64,000 bases of DNA, taken from assembly GCA_013399115.1 (NCBI GenBank), contig VXAA01007207.1, positions 64,078-128,077 on the forward strand. Reading direction: 5' to 3'. Below the pieces are notes generated by a model that saw only the letters and a program-made list of their open reading frames with translations, was not told where the DNA came from and searched no databases. Source of the DNA: Anseranas semipalmata (taxonomy: Eukaryota; Chordata; Aves; Anseriformes; Anseranatidae). Shown piece after piece: positions 39,040 to 50,607 of the stretch. The position numbers and the translations under genes are program-made. Numbering within the stretch: position 1 is the first letter of the stretch; each line of letters opens with the position of its first letter.

Positions 39040-40500
39040 GTTGCTCCTAACAAAGAGTACTTGGACTGACAATGTCCAGAAGGTGCTGGTCAGAGCAGGG
39101 GATCAGTGTGGAGCTCTGTGCAAGGTGGTAGCAGGAGGTGTTGTCAACAGGAGGTTTAAGAATTATCAGTCCATGAGAGAGAAGTCTGTGCTGAAGGCTA
39201 GACAGTGCTCTTTGGTTCAGCAGGAGGCAGGGTGCTGTTCCATCCAAAGATACCTTCCCTCTGCAATTAGTCTTTCTCTGAGGGGTGATGCTCTTTAATC
39301 CTTGTATGGGGCATCTCTGCGTAGCTGAGGCACCCGCTGACTGTTTCTGAGAAGTGAAACACATACCTGTTTTGCAGTCACTCTCCTTTTTCAGGCTTAA
39401 GTAACAAAAATGATTGTAGATGTGCCTCCAGCCTTCTAGTGTGCTGGGGTAAGGGTTTGAAAACTGCTCAGTTCCTAAAGACGTGTCCTGCCCTGAGCAA
39501 GCGGCAGTATCTGATGAGGCCATCACTCACTATCATGGCTGATGCCTGTGGATGGCGGTGGCCTGGGGAGGAGATGAAGACATGAGCTCTTCCCTCTGCC
39601 TTTTTCGCAACTGCCCTGATGCACAGAGTGAGTTGAGATGCCCTCTGCCCCTCTCCTTTCAGCTCCCGGTGTGTGCAGCTGCGGAGTGCTTCCCTGGAGG
39701 TCTTCCCATAAGCATAAGGCATATTTCAAAAACACTCTGTCCTTGCATCAGTGGTGTGATTGCTACCCAGACGTGGACTGATTGTGGTGGTGGCCGGGCC
39801 CAGGCAGGCCCCAGTTGCTGCCATGATGGTGGCAGGTCTCAGGGGTGCTGCCATGTTCTCTGCCCACATCTCTCCACCACCCCAAGGCTGGGCCTCTGGC
39901 TTCTCCCCCTTGGTGCCCACCATTAACGGTGTCCTTCATGAAACAGCAGCCCTTGGCGAGCTACCCTGGAGAAACACTCGTGGGCAGCCGTAGCTGAACA
40001 AAGCCTCAGCTCCAGGGGCCCTTCTGAGCCTGCATGCCACTCTCCCCTAGCTGATGTGCCTCTGCAGGATGCAATAAAACATATTTGGTAAGGGAACAGG
40101 ATTTCCTCCATATCAGCTTACTGTTGCTGAGGTGTGGTGATCTGTACAGGTGAGAAAACTGTGCAAGCAAACCCTGCATGCAAACCACTGTAGGGGTGCA
40201 GGGACAGGGTGAGATCTCATCTCCTGACCCCCCTGAGAGCTAGTGGCCACTGGAGAGGGAGGTCCATGGGATAAGTTCCCACCAACCTGGCATTGCCCCT
40301 TGGTGGCCGTGCGGCAGCCATATGCGCTTGCAGGCCCTGCGGGCACAGGACCAGGAGCAGGAGGTGCAGGGCCTCGTCAGGAGAGCTGCCCGGCCTCGGG
40401 GAAAGTACTATTCCTCTCCTGGGCCAAACCCCCTTGCCTTTTTTCCCCAAACCAGTTACTCCTGATGTGGTCTGTGTTTCTGTGCCTCAGGCACCGAGTA
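39040..40500. other. GC-rich island in AT-rich intron
   Basis: A stretch of about 1.4 kb visibly richer in G+C than its surroundings, with several CpGs, the densest at 40300-40400 (for example GGCCGTGCGGCAG and GCCCGGCCTCGGGG). It contains overlapping open frames on both strands, including the longest in the window (159 residues, minus strand, 39047-39526). That is what a GC-rich, stop-poor sequence gives by chance. No protein family was recognised. It could be a CpG island, a regulatory element or an unclassified repeat. Confidence 0.5.
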
Positions 40501-41450
40501 ACTCTGTCTTTAGAGTAGCCTTGTTCTTGGCAAAAACAGACCACCTGTCCAGGAATGAGAAATGCACTAAACCTTGTAATTTATTTACCTTGGTAACATT
40601 TGTAAGGAACTAGTAGCGCTAAACCACTGTTTTTTCCTTGATCTCTTTTATGGCAATACATATTTATGTTTACTTGGCAGAAGTGAGCTTTACAGCCATT
40701 GCAGCTGTTCTCCTGAACATTTTCCTGACAGACAATCTTTCCTGTTTCTAACAAGCAAGGTTAAATGACTGTAAAAGCCAGTTATTTGACTTCATACTGT
40801 AACTGAGATTTACCATCAAGTAACAAATCTTTTGCTAAGCAAAGCCAAAGTCATGTATGTACTGTATTATTGTTTCAAAGTAATATAATACTTGACAACA
40901 TTTATTCAGCATAGTTTTTCAATGGTTGTATTTTATAACAAGTATTAAAGTTTTTTTTTTTTTATCTTTCACATTGTAACAGTCACACACATGCAAGTTT
41001 TAGTTGTCAACCATTCATCATATAGAAAAAAAAAAAAAGGAAAAGCATTATTGTTTATGATTACGAGCCAAAACTAACAACCTTGCTTTGGACTTCACTG
41101 CTGCTGGATCTGGCTCTGGACACGGTTCCCTTTCTACTCCATCATTCCCATTTAGCCATCTGTATCCTTTTAGAGGCTCCTCTGCACTGTGATCCAGGAC
41201 ACTCAGGTGCCAGGACACAAAAGTTTCCTAGGGATCAGATTTGAGTGCTGCAGAATAGGCAGTGCCCCCAGCTTTTAGCTGGATCTGTGCATCCTCTGGT
41301 TACTCACTTGTTTCTGCCTTTGCTCCCAACCATTGGGAATATTCTGAACTCTTGAAAGAGAGGGGCATCCTACACTTGGTGAACAATTCAGCAATTGGTT
41401 TAATTAATTTGCAATTAACTGTCTCTTGTTAAACTGATAATCAAGAAGCC

Positions 41451-41476
41451 AATTATCTGTCCTAATTATCTGTCCT
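41451..41476. repeat. 13-bp perfect tandem duplication
   Basis: AATTATCTGTCCT is repeated twice without interruption. Confidence 0.9.
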
Positions 41477-41691
41477 AAATACGGATCAGCAGTAACCAAA
41501 GCATTTCTCTCTTAAATAAATACGGATTTTTTTTCTGATATTTCAGAGCTTTTAAAATGAGTAGTAAAAACAGCTATTTTCTTTAAAAAAATAAAACCCC
41601 CATATTAAAATGCCATTTTCTAGTCCTGAATTGTAAAATTGTGTATTTATTTCTGAAGCTGCATTTAGAATTTTAACCTTTTTTTTAATGC

Positions 41692-41718
41692 ATTATTATT
41701 ATTAATGTATTATTATTA
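41692..41718. repeat. (ATT)n compound microsatellite
   Basis: Two short ATT runs separated by AATGT. Confidence 0.88.
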
Positions 41719-43616
41719 CGGCTCTGTAGGACTTAAATCACAGGGCATGGTAGAAAGTTTATTAGGGATAAATCCTGTTCACCTTATTCATTTATGTCAC
41801 TGTAGTCCTCTAGTAGCCCCAGGTTTTTAAATTAGAATGTTTCCATTGCTCTGTTGCAAGTTGTGTCGGTGCCTAGCAGATAAATTGTATGCATTTAAAA
41901 ATCCTTTTCTTGGAACACTATGTCTTTTACGGTATATACATTTGTATTTACAAGAGAGGTAATGTAAAAGTGGTACATACCAAAAGGTTGTATGATTTTT
42001 TTATTGCAGCCTTTAATTATAAAGCATTTTGTAAACTCCCAAACTGTTCCTTAAGTAAAAGCATTTAAAATATGATTTTTATTATATATTTTCACGAAAC
42101 TAGTTTTTTTTTACAGGTTTACAAAACATAAAAAAACAAAACAAAATCTTCAGAATGTGGACCCAGTCCTGTATGCTTTATGACATAGTACTGTTGGATA
42201 AGTACAACAAGCAAGACACTGATGTATAATGGCTTGTCTGTGGCTCTCTAAGTACTTAATGGAATTAGAACACTAACCATTTATACAGTATTTTCTTCAT
42301 TTTCTAAATTCTGATCCGAGGGTGGCAAATAGTTATTTTTTACTATATTGACTATGGAGAGTCAACAGTTTGATCAATCCTGTGGTTTAAAGCATGAGTA
42401 TTTCTGAACATATCCTTTAAAGAACGTGTCCTAGTGTCTTTTTAAATTCCATGTGTATATGAATGTGTTTGTTTCTTTTCCATGGAAGATATTTAGGAGG
42501 GCCCAACAGCAGCTGTTATATTCAGGTACTAATATATTAAGGTCCATTTCATCCCGTATCTTCAGTTTCACTCTGTACACACTCCTGGCTGCTAACCCCC
42601 AGTTTTGATTCCAGCTTCACTGTCTGTGATAAACATAGGCTTGTAGAGCCCTGGGCAGGAGTTTGCACCATTAGCTAAACCATGTAAGTTGCCACACAAG
42701 AGGTGCTTTGGAGAACAAGTAAGAAAACTGAGGTCCAAATTCTGCAGCTGTTTCATCCACTGAAGGATGAATTGTCTTACTAGATAGCCAAAGGACTGTT
42801 TAGAAATATAAAGAGTGGCTGAGAAAGTAGCACAGTTGGCAAATTCCCGTGCTGACAAACGCAGGATACACAAACCCAGAAGCATGTCAAGACGCGTGTT
42901 AACCAGACATTTCAGCTGTAAAATCTTAGGGCTAACAACACCACATTCAGAGTTTCCAGATGTAACTTTTAGGCTGATAATTTAATCCTTTATTAAGCAG
43001 TATTTTAAAATGTATTATGACACGCAGTGAATGAGCAAAGTGAATGAACACATGGGCAAAATGAAGAGAGCATCATTGCTTCTGCATTTGACTTTCCCAG
43101 TATAATCTCTACTGCCAGCAGTGAATACATCAGATATATTTACATTGTATCTGTGTAAGAGGATGTTTATGGATATGACATATGCTGCTCTGCACCCTTA
43201 AAACCTGAGAGCTAGATTCTCTCTCAATACCATGTGCATCTCTGTTCACTTCAGAAATATGCAATACTGCAGTAATGAACATGGTATAAGAATAAATAGA
43301 TCCATAGACATATGGACAGACAGATGGATTAAGACAGACTTCGTCACTTTTTCCCTAAAAATCCAGTGTGATACTTAGCTTTTGTGTACACAATGACACT
43401 AAGGTGTCAGCCCAGATCATTTCCTTTAACTTAGTAATATTTTATGGATTTGCATAAAGTTTTCACTTGAAAATGTGGAGTGGTGTGTGTGCACATTTTG
43501 CAGAAATGTACCGGGGTTAGTAATATAAATCATTTTAATTCTATTTTGAAAAACATTGTGAAGGTATAAACTATGTTTGAACTGGACAGAGATGATGATG
43601 TGGCATGTGACTGAAA

Positions 43617-43634
43617 ATATATATTTTTTAATAG
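43617..43634 (+). other. 3' splice acceptor of the NOL4 exon
   Basis: The intron ends in a short T-run followed by AATAG, with AG at 43633-43634. The pyrimidine tract is weak: only about six Ts, embedded in a TA-rich stretch. A GTGAC/CTGAA sequence at 43607-43614 is a possible branch point about 25 bases upstream. The acceptor is chosen because the NOL4-like reading starts exactly after it. Confidence 0.85.
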
Positions 43635-43918
43635 ATGATTCAGCCGCAGAGAGTTTTAATGGCAATGAGACCGTGGGACACAGTTCCAATGCTTCAGGGG
43701 GAACACACTGCAGGGAGATGGCAGAAACCAACAGTAATGGCAAAACAAATCTGGAGCAGGATGAGCAGCCTCTGAACCTGAGTGACAGTCCCCTCTCTGC
43801 TCAGCTGACTTCAGAATACAGACTAGATGATCACAACAGTAATGGAAAGAACAAATACAAGACTCTCCTAATTTCTGATCTCAAGATGGAACGGGAGGCA
43901 AGAGAAAATGGAAGCAAG
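43635..43918 (+). CDS. NOL4: NOL4 internal coding exon (nucleolar protein 4)
   Basis: Seen: an open frame bounded by an AG acceptor (43633-43634) and a GTAAGA donor. The exon enters after codon base 1 (the first Asp codon is split) and ends on a complete Lys codon, giving 284 bases and about 95 residues. The peptide begins DDSAAESFNGNE and ends MEREARENGSK. From memory of vertebrate NOL4, it is near-identical to the central region of that protein, with a few conservative changes. It is rich in Ser, Asn, Asp and Glu, looks disordered, and has two NSNGK repeats plus PLNLS at 43769-43783. Known: NOL4 is a nuclear/nucleolar protein expressed mainly in brain and testis; its molecular role is poorly defined. 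Inference: the conserved C-terminal part of NOL4, which normally follows this exon, lies beyond the window. The paralogue NOL4L is less likely because the match to NOL4 is so close. The in-frame ATG at 43577 lies in intron and is not taken as the start. Confidence 0.93.
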
Positions 43919-43924
43919 GTAAGA
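43919..43924 (+). other. 5' splice donor of the NOL4 exon
   Basis: The sequence AAG|GTAAGA is close to the optimal vertebrate donor consensus. The NOL4-like reading stops here; read-through continues only ten codons to a stop at 43946-43948. Confidence 0.92.
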
Positions 43925-44100
43925 TGCTTCCACATGCTCCAGATATGAAGTGTGTAGCTTAGAAAAGGAAAAGATTTGTGAGGCCAAACCACAGGTTATT
44001 CCCAGCTAAGCATTTATGCAATGTGCCTAATGTTTGTCACATCGTTACTTAAATGCTATACACAGAGTTGTATGCTCTGTTGCACATATATGATGCATAC

Positions 44101-44345
44101 GTACATTAAGTGTATGTGGGTATATATGGGTGTATACATATATATATATAGGCGTACATAATATGCTCACACACTGACAAAAATCGGTGCAGTTCTCCAT
44201 CAGGCATGGATTTTATCAGTTTATTTATTGAGAACTGTCTACGTTATCCATTTGAAATATATATATTAAAATATGTATATAATGTAATACATATACATAT
44301 GTATATGTACTGGGATACATATCTATATGTATATTTATAGATGAC
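44101..44345. repeat. TA/TG-rich microsatellite cluster with 22-bp palindrome
   Basis: Alternating TA and TATG units at 44110-44160 and 44255-44345. A perfect 22-base palindrome lies at 44288-44309, with half-site TACATATACAT. It sits 180-430 bases after the exon. Confidence 0.88.
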
Positions 44346-45620
44346 CATCTCATTACATGTATTATGCATCTGTAGAATGAATGCATATGAATGTTAAGTG
44401 TGTATACCCAAGCAAATTACTACATATGAATTATCAACATCTGAAAGGAACTGATTTGGTTCCTTCCTGATTGTTTGTGTTATGCAGGCACCTAACCTGA
44501 ATTAAAACTGACAAGTTTGCTTTAAGAAGCTGTAATCCGCTGAGGGCTTTTCTCTGTAGTTGCCATTATGTGGGTAAGGAGAAGTGAGGGTGGTTATATT
44601 GCGAATAAAGACAGATCCTATAGACTAGACAGCTAGCTTGATAAAAAGATATTTGTCATGAGGGCAATTGTCATGAGGGAGGGTGAAGAAATAGCCTGTA
44701 TCATAGAAATTATCCATTGATCCGCTGTGCTGTTATTGGTGACAAGTTCCTGTTTTTTTTTTATCTGATAACTCCCAACTAGATTACCAGATTACCTTTT
44801 TTACAGCAGCCATAATAAGATGTTAATACTGGATCCAGATACTATTAATACTGGTCACTAACTTTCAGTAGCAAACGACCAAATAACTGACAACATAGCT
44901 ATACTTTGAACTGCCACATTTTTTGCAGAGCTTTGAAATAGGAGTGATATGGAAAATCACTTTTTCTAGGTAATTCAGAGAGGGATTGTGTACATGACTG
45001 ATATCTAGAGAACAACAGTTATTTACGCTAAAGTTTTAACTCCTGTCTTCATTGATTGTGGCGTAAAAATAAAAACGTGAAATGTTAACTCAAGTGTCTG
45101 GGTTTGGTGGGTATTAAAAAGGGAGAAAAAATAGGAGATTGTTAGTCTTTCTCCTTCTTGACCATTCCAGTTTAGCAAATCATGTATCCCCAAACTTTCT
45201 CCATCAAATCTTTATGAAAACTTATTTACCTGCATGGAATTTTTGTTTCTACAAATTTTAACTTCATTGAAATTGTTCTGAATAGCTGTAGTCCTACAGT
45301 GTGTATATGCTCCCATGCTGTATTTACTCAGTACTTTGACTATTGCACAGTGAGTCCCAAATTGGTGTATATGAATGGTATTTTCAGTTGCTCTGGGGCA
45401 CATTGTTCCAATGAGCCTTCTATAAGCCAGTCACCCAATTATTGATAGACACAGGCTCTTTCGCCCGAGGTACATTACTGCTTCTGCCATTACTCTTATA
45501 AATACACAAATAAACTTGGTGAAGGAAGGGAGGAATCTTAATGTGGAACTCATTTATAGCTAAGACAAGAATATAGCCTAATGTTACATTTCCAATTTTA
45601 ATCAGTTCCAACTCAGATGC

Positions 45621-45643
45621 AAAAAAAAAAAAAAAAAAAAAAA
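45621..45643. repeat. Poly-A tract
   Basis: Twenty-three consecutive As. No retroposon body was recognised immediately upstream. Confidence 0.9.
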
Positions 45644-47202
45644 GTTATCAAAAAGTGCTAAAAATCTGTTTATAATGAGTTGAGATGACAATCAAAGCCA
45701 CCTCATTCTTTGTTATTCTGCAAATTTTAAGAGCCTTGAATCATCCCCCACATCGATATACTCTTTCATCACTCACTGTCATCCTACCCACTCTATACTG
45801 CCAACAATATGTAAATTTACCTCTACTTTTTGTCCTAGCAAAACTCATGTTGATGTTTACAGTTATTTAAATGTATGATTTATTAAGTATGCAGTGAAGA
45901 TAATTAAACATGGAATGAACACTTCAGGAAGAACACACTCCTGGGATAAAAAAATAAAAAATCTCAGAGTTTTGTAGGTGAGTGTAGAGTAAAAGAATGT
46001 TTTTGTGGCTGCATTCTTATTTTACAGATGAATTCTACTCTTACTTTTTAAATTTAAAAGTAGTTACAGAATGGTTGTAGAAGTAACAACCAACATCGAT
46101 GTATTAGAACAGAATGGGCTATACAACATTTGTGTATTATTTGTATACATATTTACTTATATAAATCATTACTACTGTTTTACCTTGTGCAAAACCTTCT
46201 GTGCTAAAGAGTCAGAGAACATTTTACAAGGTCTAGACCTGATCAAGGAGGTCCTCCTCTTGCATTCCCCTGGTGATTCAGGATACTGGGCCCCTCCAGA
46301 AGAGTGTTCTGGCTGTTACTGAGCTGAATCATTTTGAACAATGCAGAAGATCAGACTCCTGGTTGTGTGCAGCACCCACTGGATGCACTTGGGCAAGGCA
46401 ATCATAAGGAACTAGCCAGAATTTTATAATTTTCTGCCAAAAAGGAAATGAAATAATAGGAAAAATAAGTAGGGTTGACAACCAGAGAGTATTATAATTT
46501 ACTAGGAGCCACCTGTCATCTACCCTTTTTACCCAGAATACATCAAGTATGTGGGGTGTTTGTTGAAGACATCTAGGAGTTCTCCCAGCATCTAACAGCA
46601 CCCTCACAGCTTCTAACCTCCAGCCATTCACAGCTGTACAGTTATCAGACCTGATTAGACCTGAGTAATGGCATCATTGGTAGTGATGGGTGAGCAAATG
46701 TGTTTAGCGTAACCTCTAATCATGTTTTCATGAGAAAAATCATCTACAGTGTTCACCAAATATCAAATTGATATGCCACTTATTATAATGTAGAATTCTT
46801 ATGGTATCTTTATATGGCAAAGAACTGAGAAAAGTTATGTGAGAAATTAGGGATGAAAATATCTGGTTTCTTAATAAAGGGAAATATATTTTAAATTATT
46901 GGGCTAGCATTGCAGGAAGTAATACGTTATGCTTCCTCCAGCTTCTACAATGGCCCATTCAGCCTGCAGAAGATGTCTGCATGAGATGGCCTGAAACGCA
47001 CAGGCAAAGAGGCAGAGCTGGGAAGATTTGTTGGCTGATGTGTTTCCTACTTACTCTGTCTGAATCACCTTTGTAGATACTACATCATATATGTTTAAAT
47101 TAACTCGAAGCCACAGTTTCCCTGATCAACTTGCATTTGTTCAGGCCTGTCTCTAGGCTTAAAGATAACCCACACTGTCACATCAGAGCTGAATAGAGCC
47201 GC

Positions 47203-47240
47203 AAAAAAAAAACAACAAAAGATTACTTTTTTTTTTTTTT
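47203..47240. repeat. A-tract and T-tract in inverted arrangement
   Basis: Ten As (47203-47212) and fourteen Ts (47227-47240) are separated by CAACAAAAGATTAC and could pair as a hairpin of about ten A:T pairs. Confidence 0.8.
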
Positions 47241-48175
47241 AAGTGGAAAACTATCAGCACATTTTACCTCCTCCACCAAATCACAGATTTTTTATGTGAG
47301 TTTAGTTTTCCTGGAAACAATCAGTTTTCTTAAACTGTATTGTAGGTATTTGGTTGTACAACACTGTTTTCAAGAATATTTCCTTCACAAATAATGGTGG
47401 GCTCCACCACTTGACAATGCCATTCTGATTGATAATTTTGTACATGCTGCAGAAATATGATCAGAATAAGCATTTGGAGAAAAAATGGTAGTGTTTCCAT
47501 CATATTTTCTTTGTAAATCTGACAGGTAATAGGCAAATGTTTTATGAAAGTGCTTACTTCTTTGTGGAACTCTGATTTTTAGAATATCCATCTTGCCAAT
47601 ACCCATTTAAGCAGTTATATGCTTATGCTATGTGGAAGGTTTGCTAGATAGAGGCCTCATTCTGAAAGAGTGAAGGAATACTGGATGTCAAACCAGGGAT
47701 AATTAACATTTTCCTAAAATCAATGTTATCAAATATACATAGAGAAAATCATTAGCAATTTGTAAGAAATGTAGTTTTTGGGGGGGAATAAATCAGGTTT
47801 CCCTGTATGAAAAGACTCTGATGAATAACTGGAGATTAGATAACCCTGTGAACAAATTTTAATTCAACTTTGCAAACTAGCAGGGTACATTATTTGAAGA
47901 ATGCTCTATTTACTCACATTAGAATATGACTTTAAAAACTGATGTTGACTACACTCCTTAAACAGGAATTATATTTCAGAGGACAGTCTAAGCTTTCTCT
48001 TTGAACCCTCAATTTCAGGCAGTGAGCATGTGTGGTAACCTTTTCTTTGTGTAAAAAGACCACATTCTTTGTGCAGTGGAGAGGGTTGCCAAATTGTAAC
48101 ATAAGCTCAAAACGTGGTTTACCATTCACTGAAAAAAATGTTATACAAGGAAGAAATGGGTTTTCATAGTCTTCA

Positions 48176-48243
48176 ATATATATATGTAAGTATGTATGTA
48201 TACATTTATGGGTGTATACATATATATGCTTTCTATATACATA
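48176..48243. repeat. TATG/TA microsatellite
   Basis: Imperfect (TATG)n and (TA)n units including GTAAGTATGTATGTATACAT. Confidence 0.85.
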
Positions 48244-49826
48244 CTTTTATTGAGCTGATATTAGGGAAGTGATCCTCCAGTAAGACCCAGATGTTCACAG
48301 CAATAGAACTTCCTACAACCACTTAGGGCTATACTGAAATCAGTGAAATATTGTCTAGGTGCAAAATATGTACATATATATCTTAACAGGACTGAATCTC
48401 TGTACTACAGAAGACTTATAAAAGTACTCATCTGTAAATGCTCTGCAAATGCAGTTCTTTGAATTTAAATAGTTAAGCAATCAGATTTTTGATTTCTGAT
48501 TCTTGTGTTATTACTTTTTTTCTACACCATATATTTTATCTTGAAAACTCATTATAAAACTTTATCTCTTCCACATCATTTATTTCATGAAATATAGCAG
48601 GCACGCTCCTTTTAGACAATTTTGTTCTTTCTGCATTGGAATAACAAGGTTATTGTGACATAGTATGGGAAAATAGGTTTTTGAGCTAACCAGCCATACT
48701 CACATTGTGCTGTATATTCTACCTGGATTAATAGTTCATCATGAGTGTATTGGAAAGGACATTCCTCATGTGCAAAAATTCTGTTTGGGATTTCCCAGAT
48801 AGAAACATGTGCTACTGATCATGAATGCCTAGGAGATAGACACATTAAAGTGAGGTAACAAGGAGACACACACCATGTGTCCATTTTGTCCACATACTTA
48901 CTAATTGCGGACACTTAACTAATGTCTTTTTTTTTTTTTTCTGCCAGACAAAATTAGTGATAGAAAAATTGGACACCTCCAGGCCCTCTGGATGTATGGT
49001 AGGCCAAGTTAATACGCGTTATGGTTAGCTCAAATGTGTAACTGGCTGCATGGAGAAGTGCGCAAGATTAGTATTTTTTCCCTAAGTCTGAAGAGAAAAA
49101 CAATTTTAAAGGAGAGAACAGTAAATAGTGATTGCTGCATACAGTGACCTTTAATTATAATACTGCATTCTAATGTGCATAGCATTATAGTTACAGTGGC
49201 TCACAGCACTGCAGAGCTTTCGTATAGTTTCTAAAAGGAAGTTCTTATTTTCTGTTACTCCTTTAATGCCAGACATTTAAAATGTTTCTTATTTATTTAA
49301 TTTTTTTTCAGCCTGATGTAGAGAACAGTATTGTTGTCATAGGCCACTGCCAGGGGCTGTTTGTCCCCAGCTATTGTGACTTCAGCCTTGCATTGTAATG
49401 GATGCATTTACACTGCTGCAGGTTAGCCTGGCAGGCTGTCTATTTGTAAGAAAGATCCCAGTCTAAGAAGGCATTTAGATTCTGTAACCTTGCATGGGAT
49501 CTGAAAGCCAGAGCATATGTGAGATGCAGAGTGAGGAGTCATTTGAAGTTCCTGCATGTTGCTCTAGGTAAAACTTCAGTCATCTCAGGTGGTTAGTCCA
49601 GCTGTAGCATCTTGTAACATCTGCTTTGCTGGGGCTCACCATTACTGAAGGAAACATACTGAAACCAAGCAGCCTGACCAGAAAAAACAGATGTACAGTT
49701 AAACCTGTTGTAATCTGATGGTACATGAATCTATCTAGTTTCCAGAAGTGCACATGAATTTAGCCACAGATGACTCCATCTCTGAGGAGTGAGGTAGACT
49801 TTCAATGTGTTTCTTTCTCACACTTT

Positions 49827-49849
49827 CTCTCTCTTTTTTTTTTTTTTTT
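49827..49849. repeat. CT/T pyrimidine tract
   Basis: A CTCTCT start followed by about sixteen Ts, then AAGATAG. Confidence 0.85.
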
Positions 49850-50590
49850 AAGATAGAAATGTCTTAGTAAGGTATGAAAGGTCATTCCTAGTGTCCAGTG
49901 AAAATCATCACATCTGACATTGGGTATCTGAGGCATGTGAAGTCACTGTCTATCTAGTTCCCCTGTATTTTTGTTTGCAGGTTCGCCTTAGGAAATGCTC
50001 AGAATGTAAAGGAACATATAACTTTTTTACAAAGCAAGTGGTGTCCTCAGGAGTTACAGTGGACATTTGTACAGACCAATAGTAGCTTGTTGAGTCACTT
50101 AGGATGTAATTTATTAAAAAATTTTCTTGATGAAATGTGAAACAGGTATGCATCTACCTGAAGAGAGAGGTAAAATATTTATTTTTAATTCCTAAAAGGT
50201 TTCTTATTTCTTTTTTAACTTCATCATCATTTATATTCAAGTGTCATAGAATTCAGATGAATTGCAGCATTGTCACATGGGGCTCATATGATATGGTCAC
50301 CTCAGCACTAAACAGGAAGGAAAGCTGGAAAGGTTAAGATAGAAGTGTCTCCTTCTCTTTCTAGGATACCTTTTAGCTCTGCAGGTTGGCTGTTTTGGTA
50401 CAAAGAAAACATCCTTTTGCCCTTCCAGTTTACGCTGCCAAGTGCCCAGGTTACAGATTATGAATATGATTTAGGAGTTAGTTAAGCCCTAAGACAGGAT
50501 TTTTTTGACAGCAGCTCATCCACAGAACTTCTTGCTCATCTCTCTTGCCTGAATCTCACTACCTATGTCTGGCAGAAGAGGAAACTAGAT

Positions 50591-50607
50591 TTGTTTTGTT
50601 TTGTTTT
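50591..50607. repeat. (TTTTG)n short repeat
   Basis: Three TTTTG-type units in a row. Confidence 0.8.

Larger units (their letters stand above)
36476..43616 (+). other. NOL4 upstream intron, segment 5 (3' end)
   Basis: Intron leading into the NOL4 exon. It holds the GC-rich island at 39040-40500, T- and A-tracts near 40951 and 41027, a 13-bp tandem repeat at 41451 and an ATT microsatellite at 41692. The 126-residue frame at 37171-37551 (+) resembles no known protein. Confidence 0.5.

Noticed and set aside
39552..40613. Several overlapping open frames of 60-124 residues on both strands
   Set aside because: They overlap in nearly every frame, have no recognisable domain and are explained by the high G+C of the block, which lowers stop frequency.
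43577..43634. In-frame ATG and 19 codons upstream of the NOL4 exon, as if the exon started there
   Set aside because: The residues before 43634 have no NOL4 similarity and a clear AG acceptor sits exactly where the similarity begins, so this is intron.
48941..48990. T-tract followed by CTGCCAG and a short open stretch, possible cassette exon
   Set aside because: The acceptor-like sequence is good but the reading after it matches no part of NOL4 I know and no supported donor was found.
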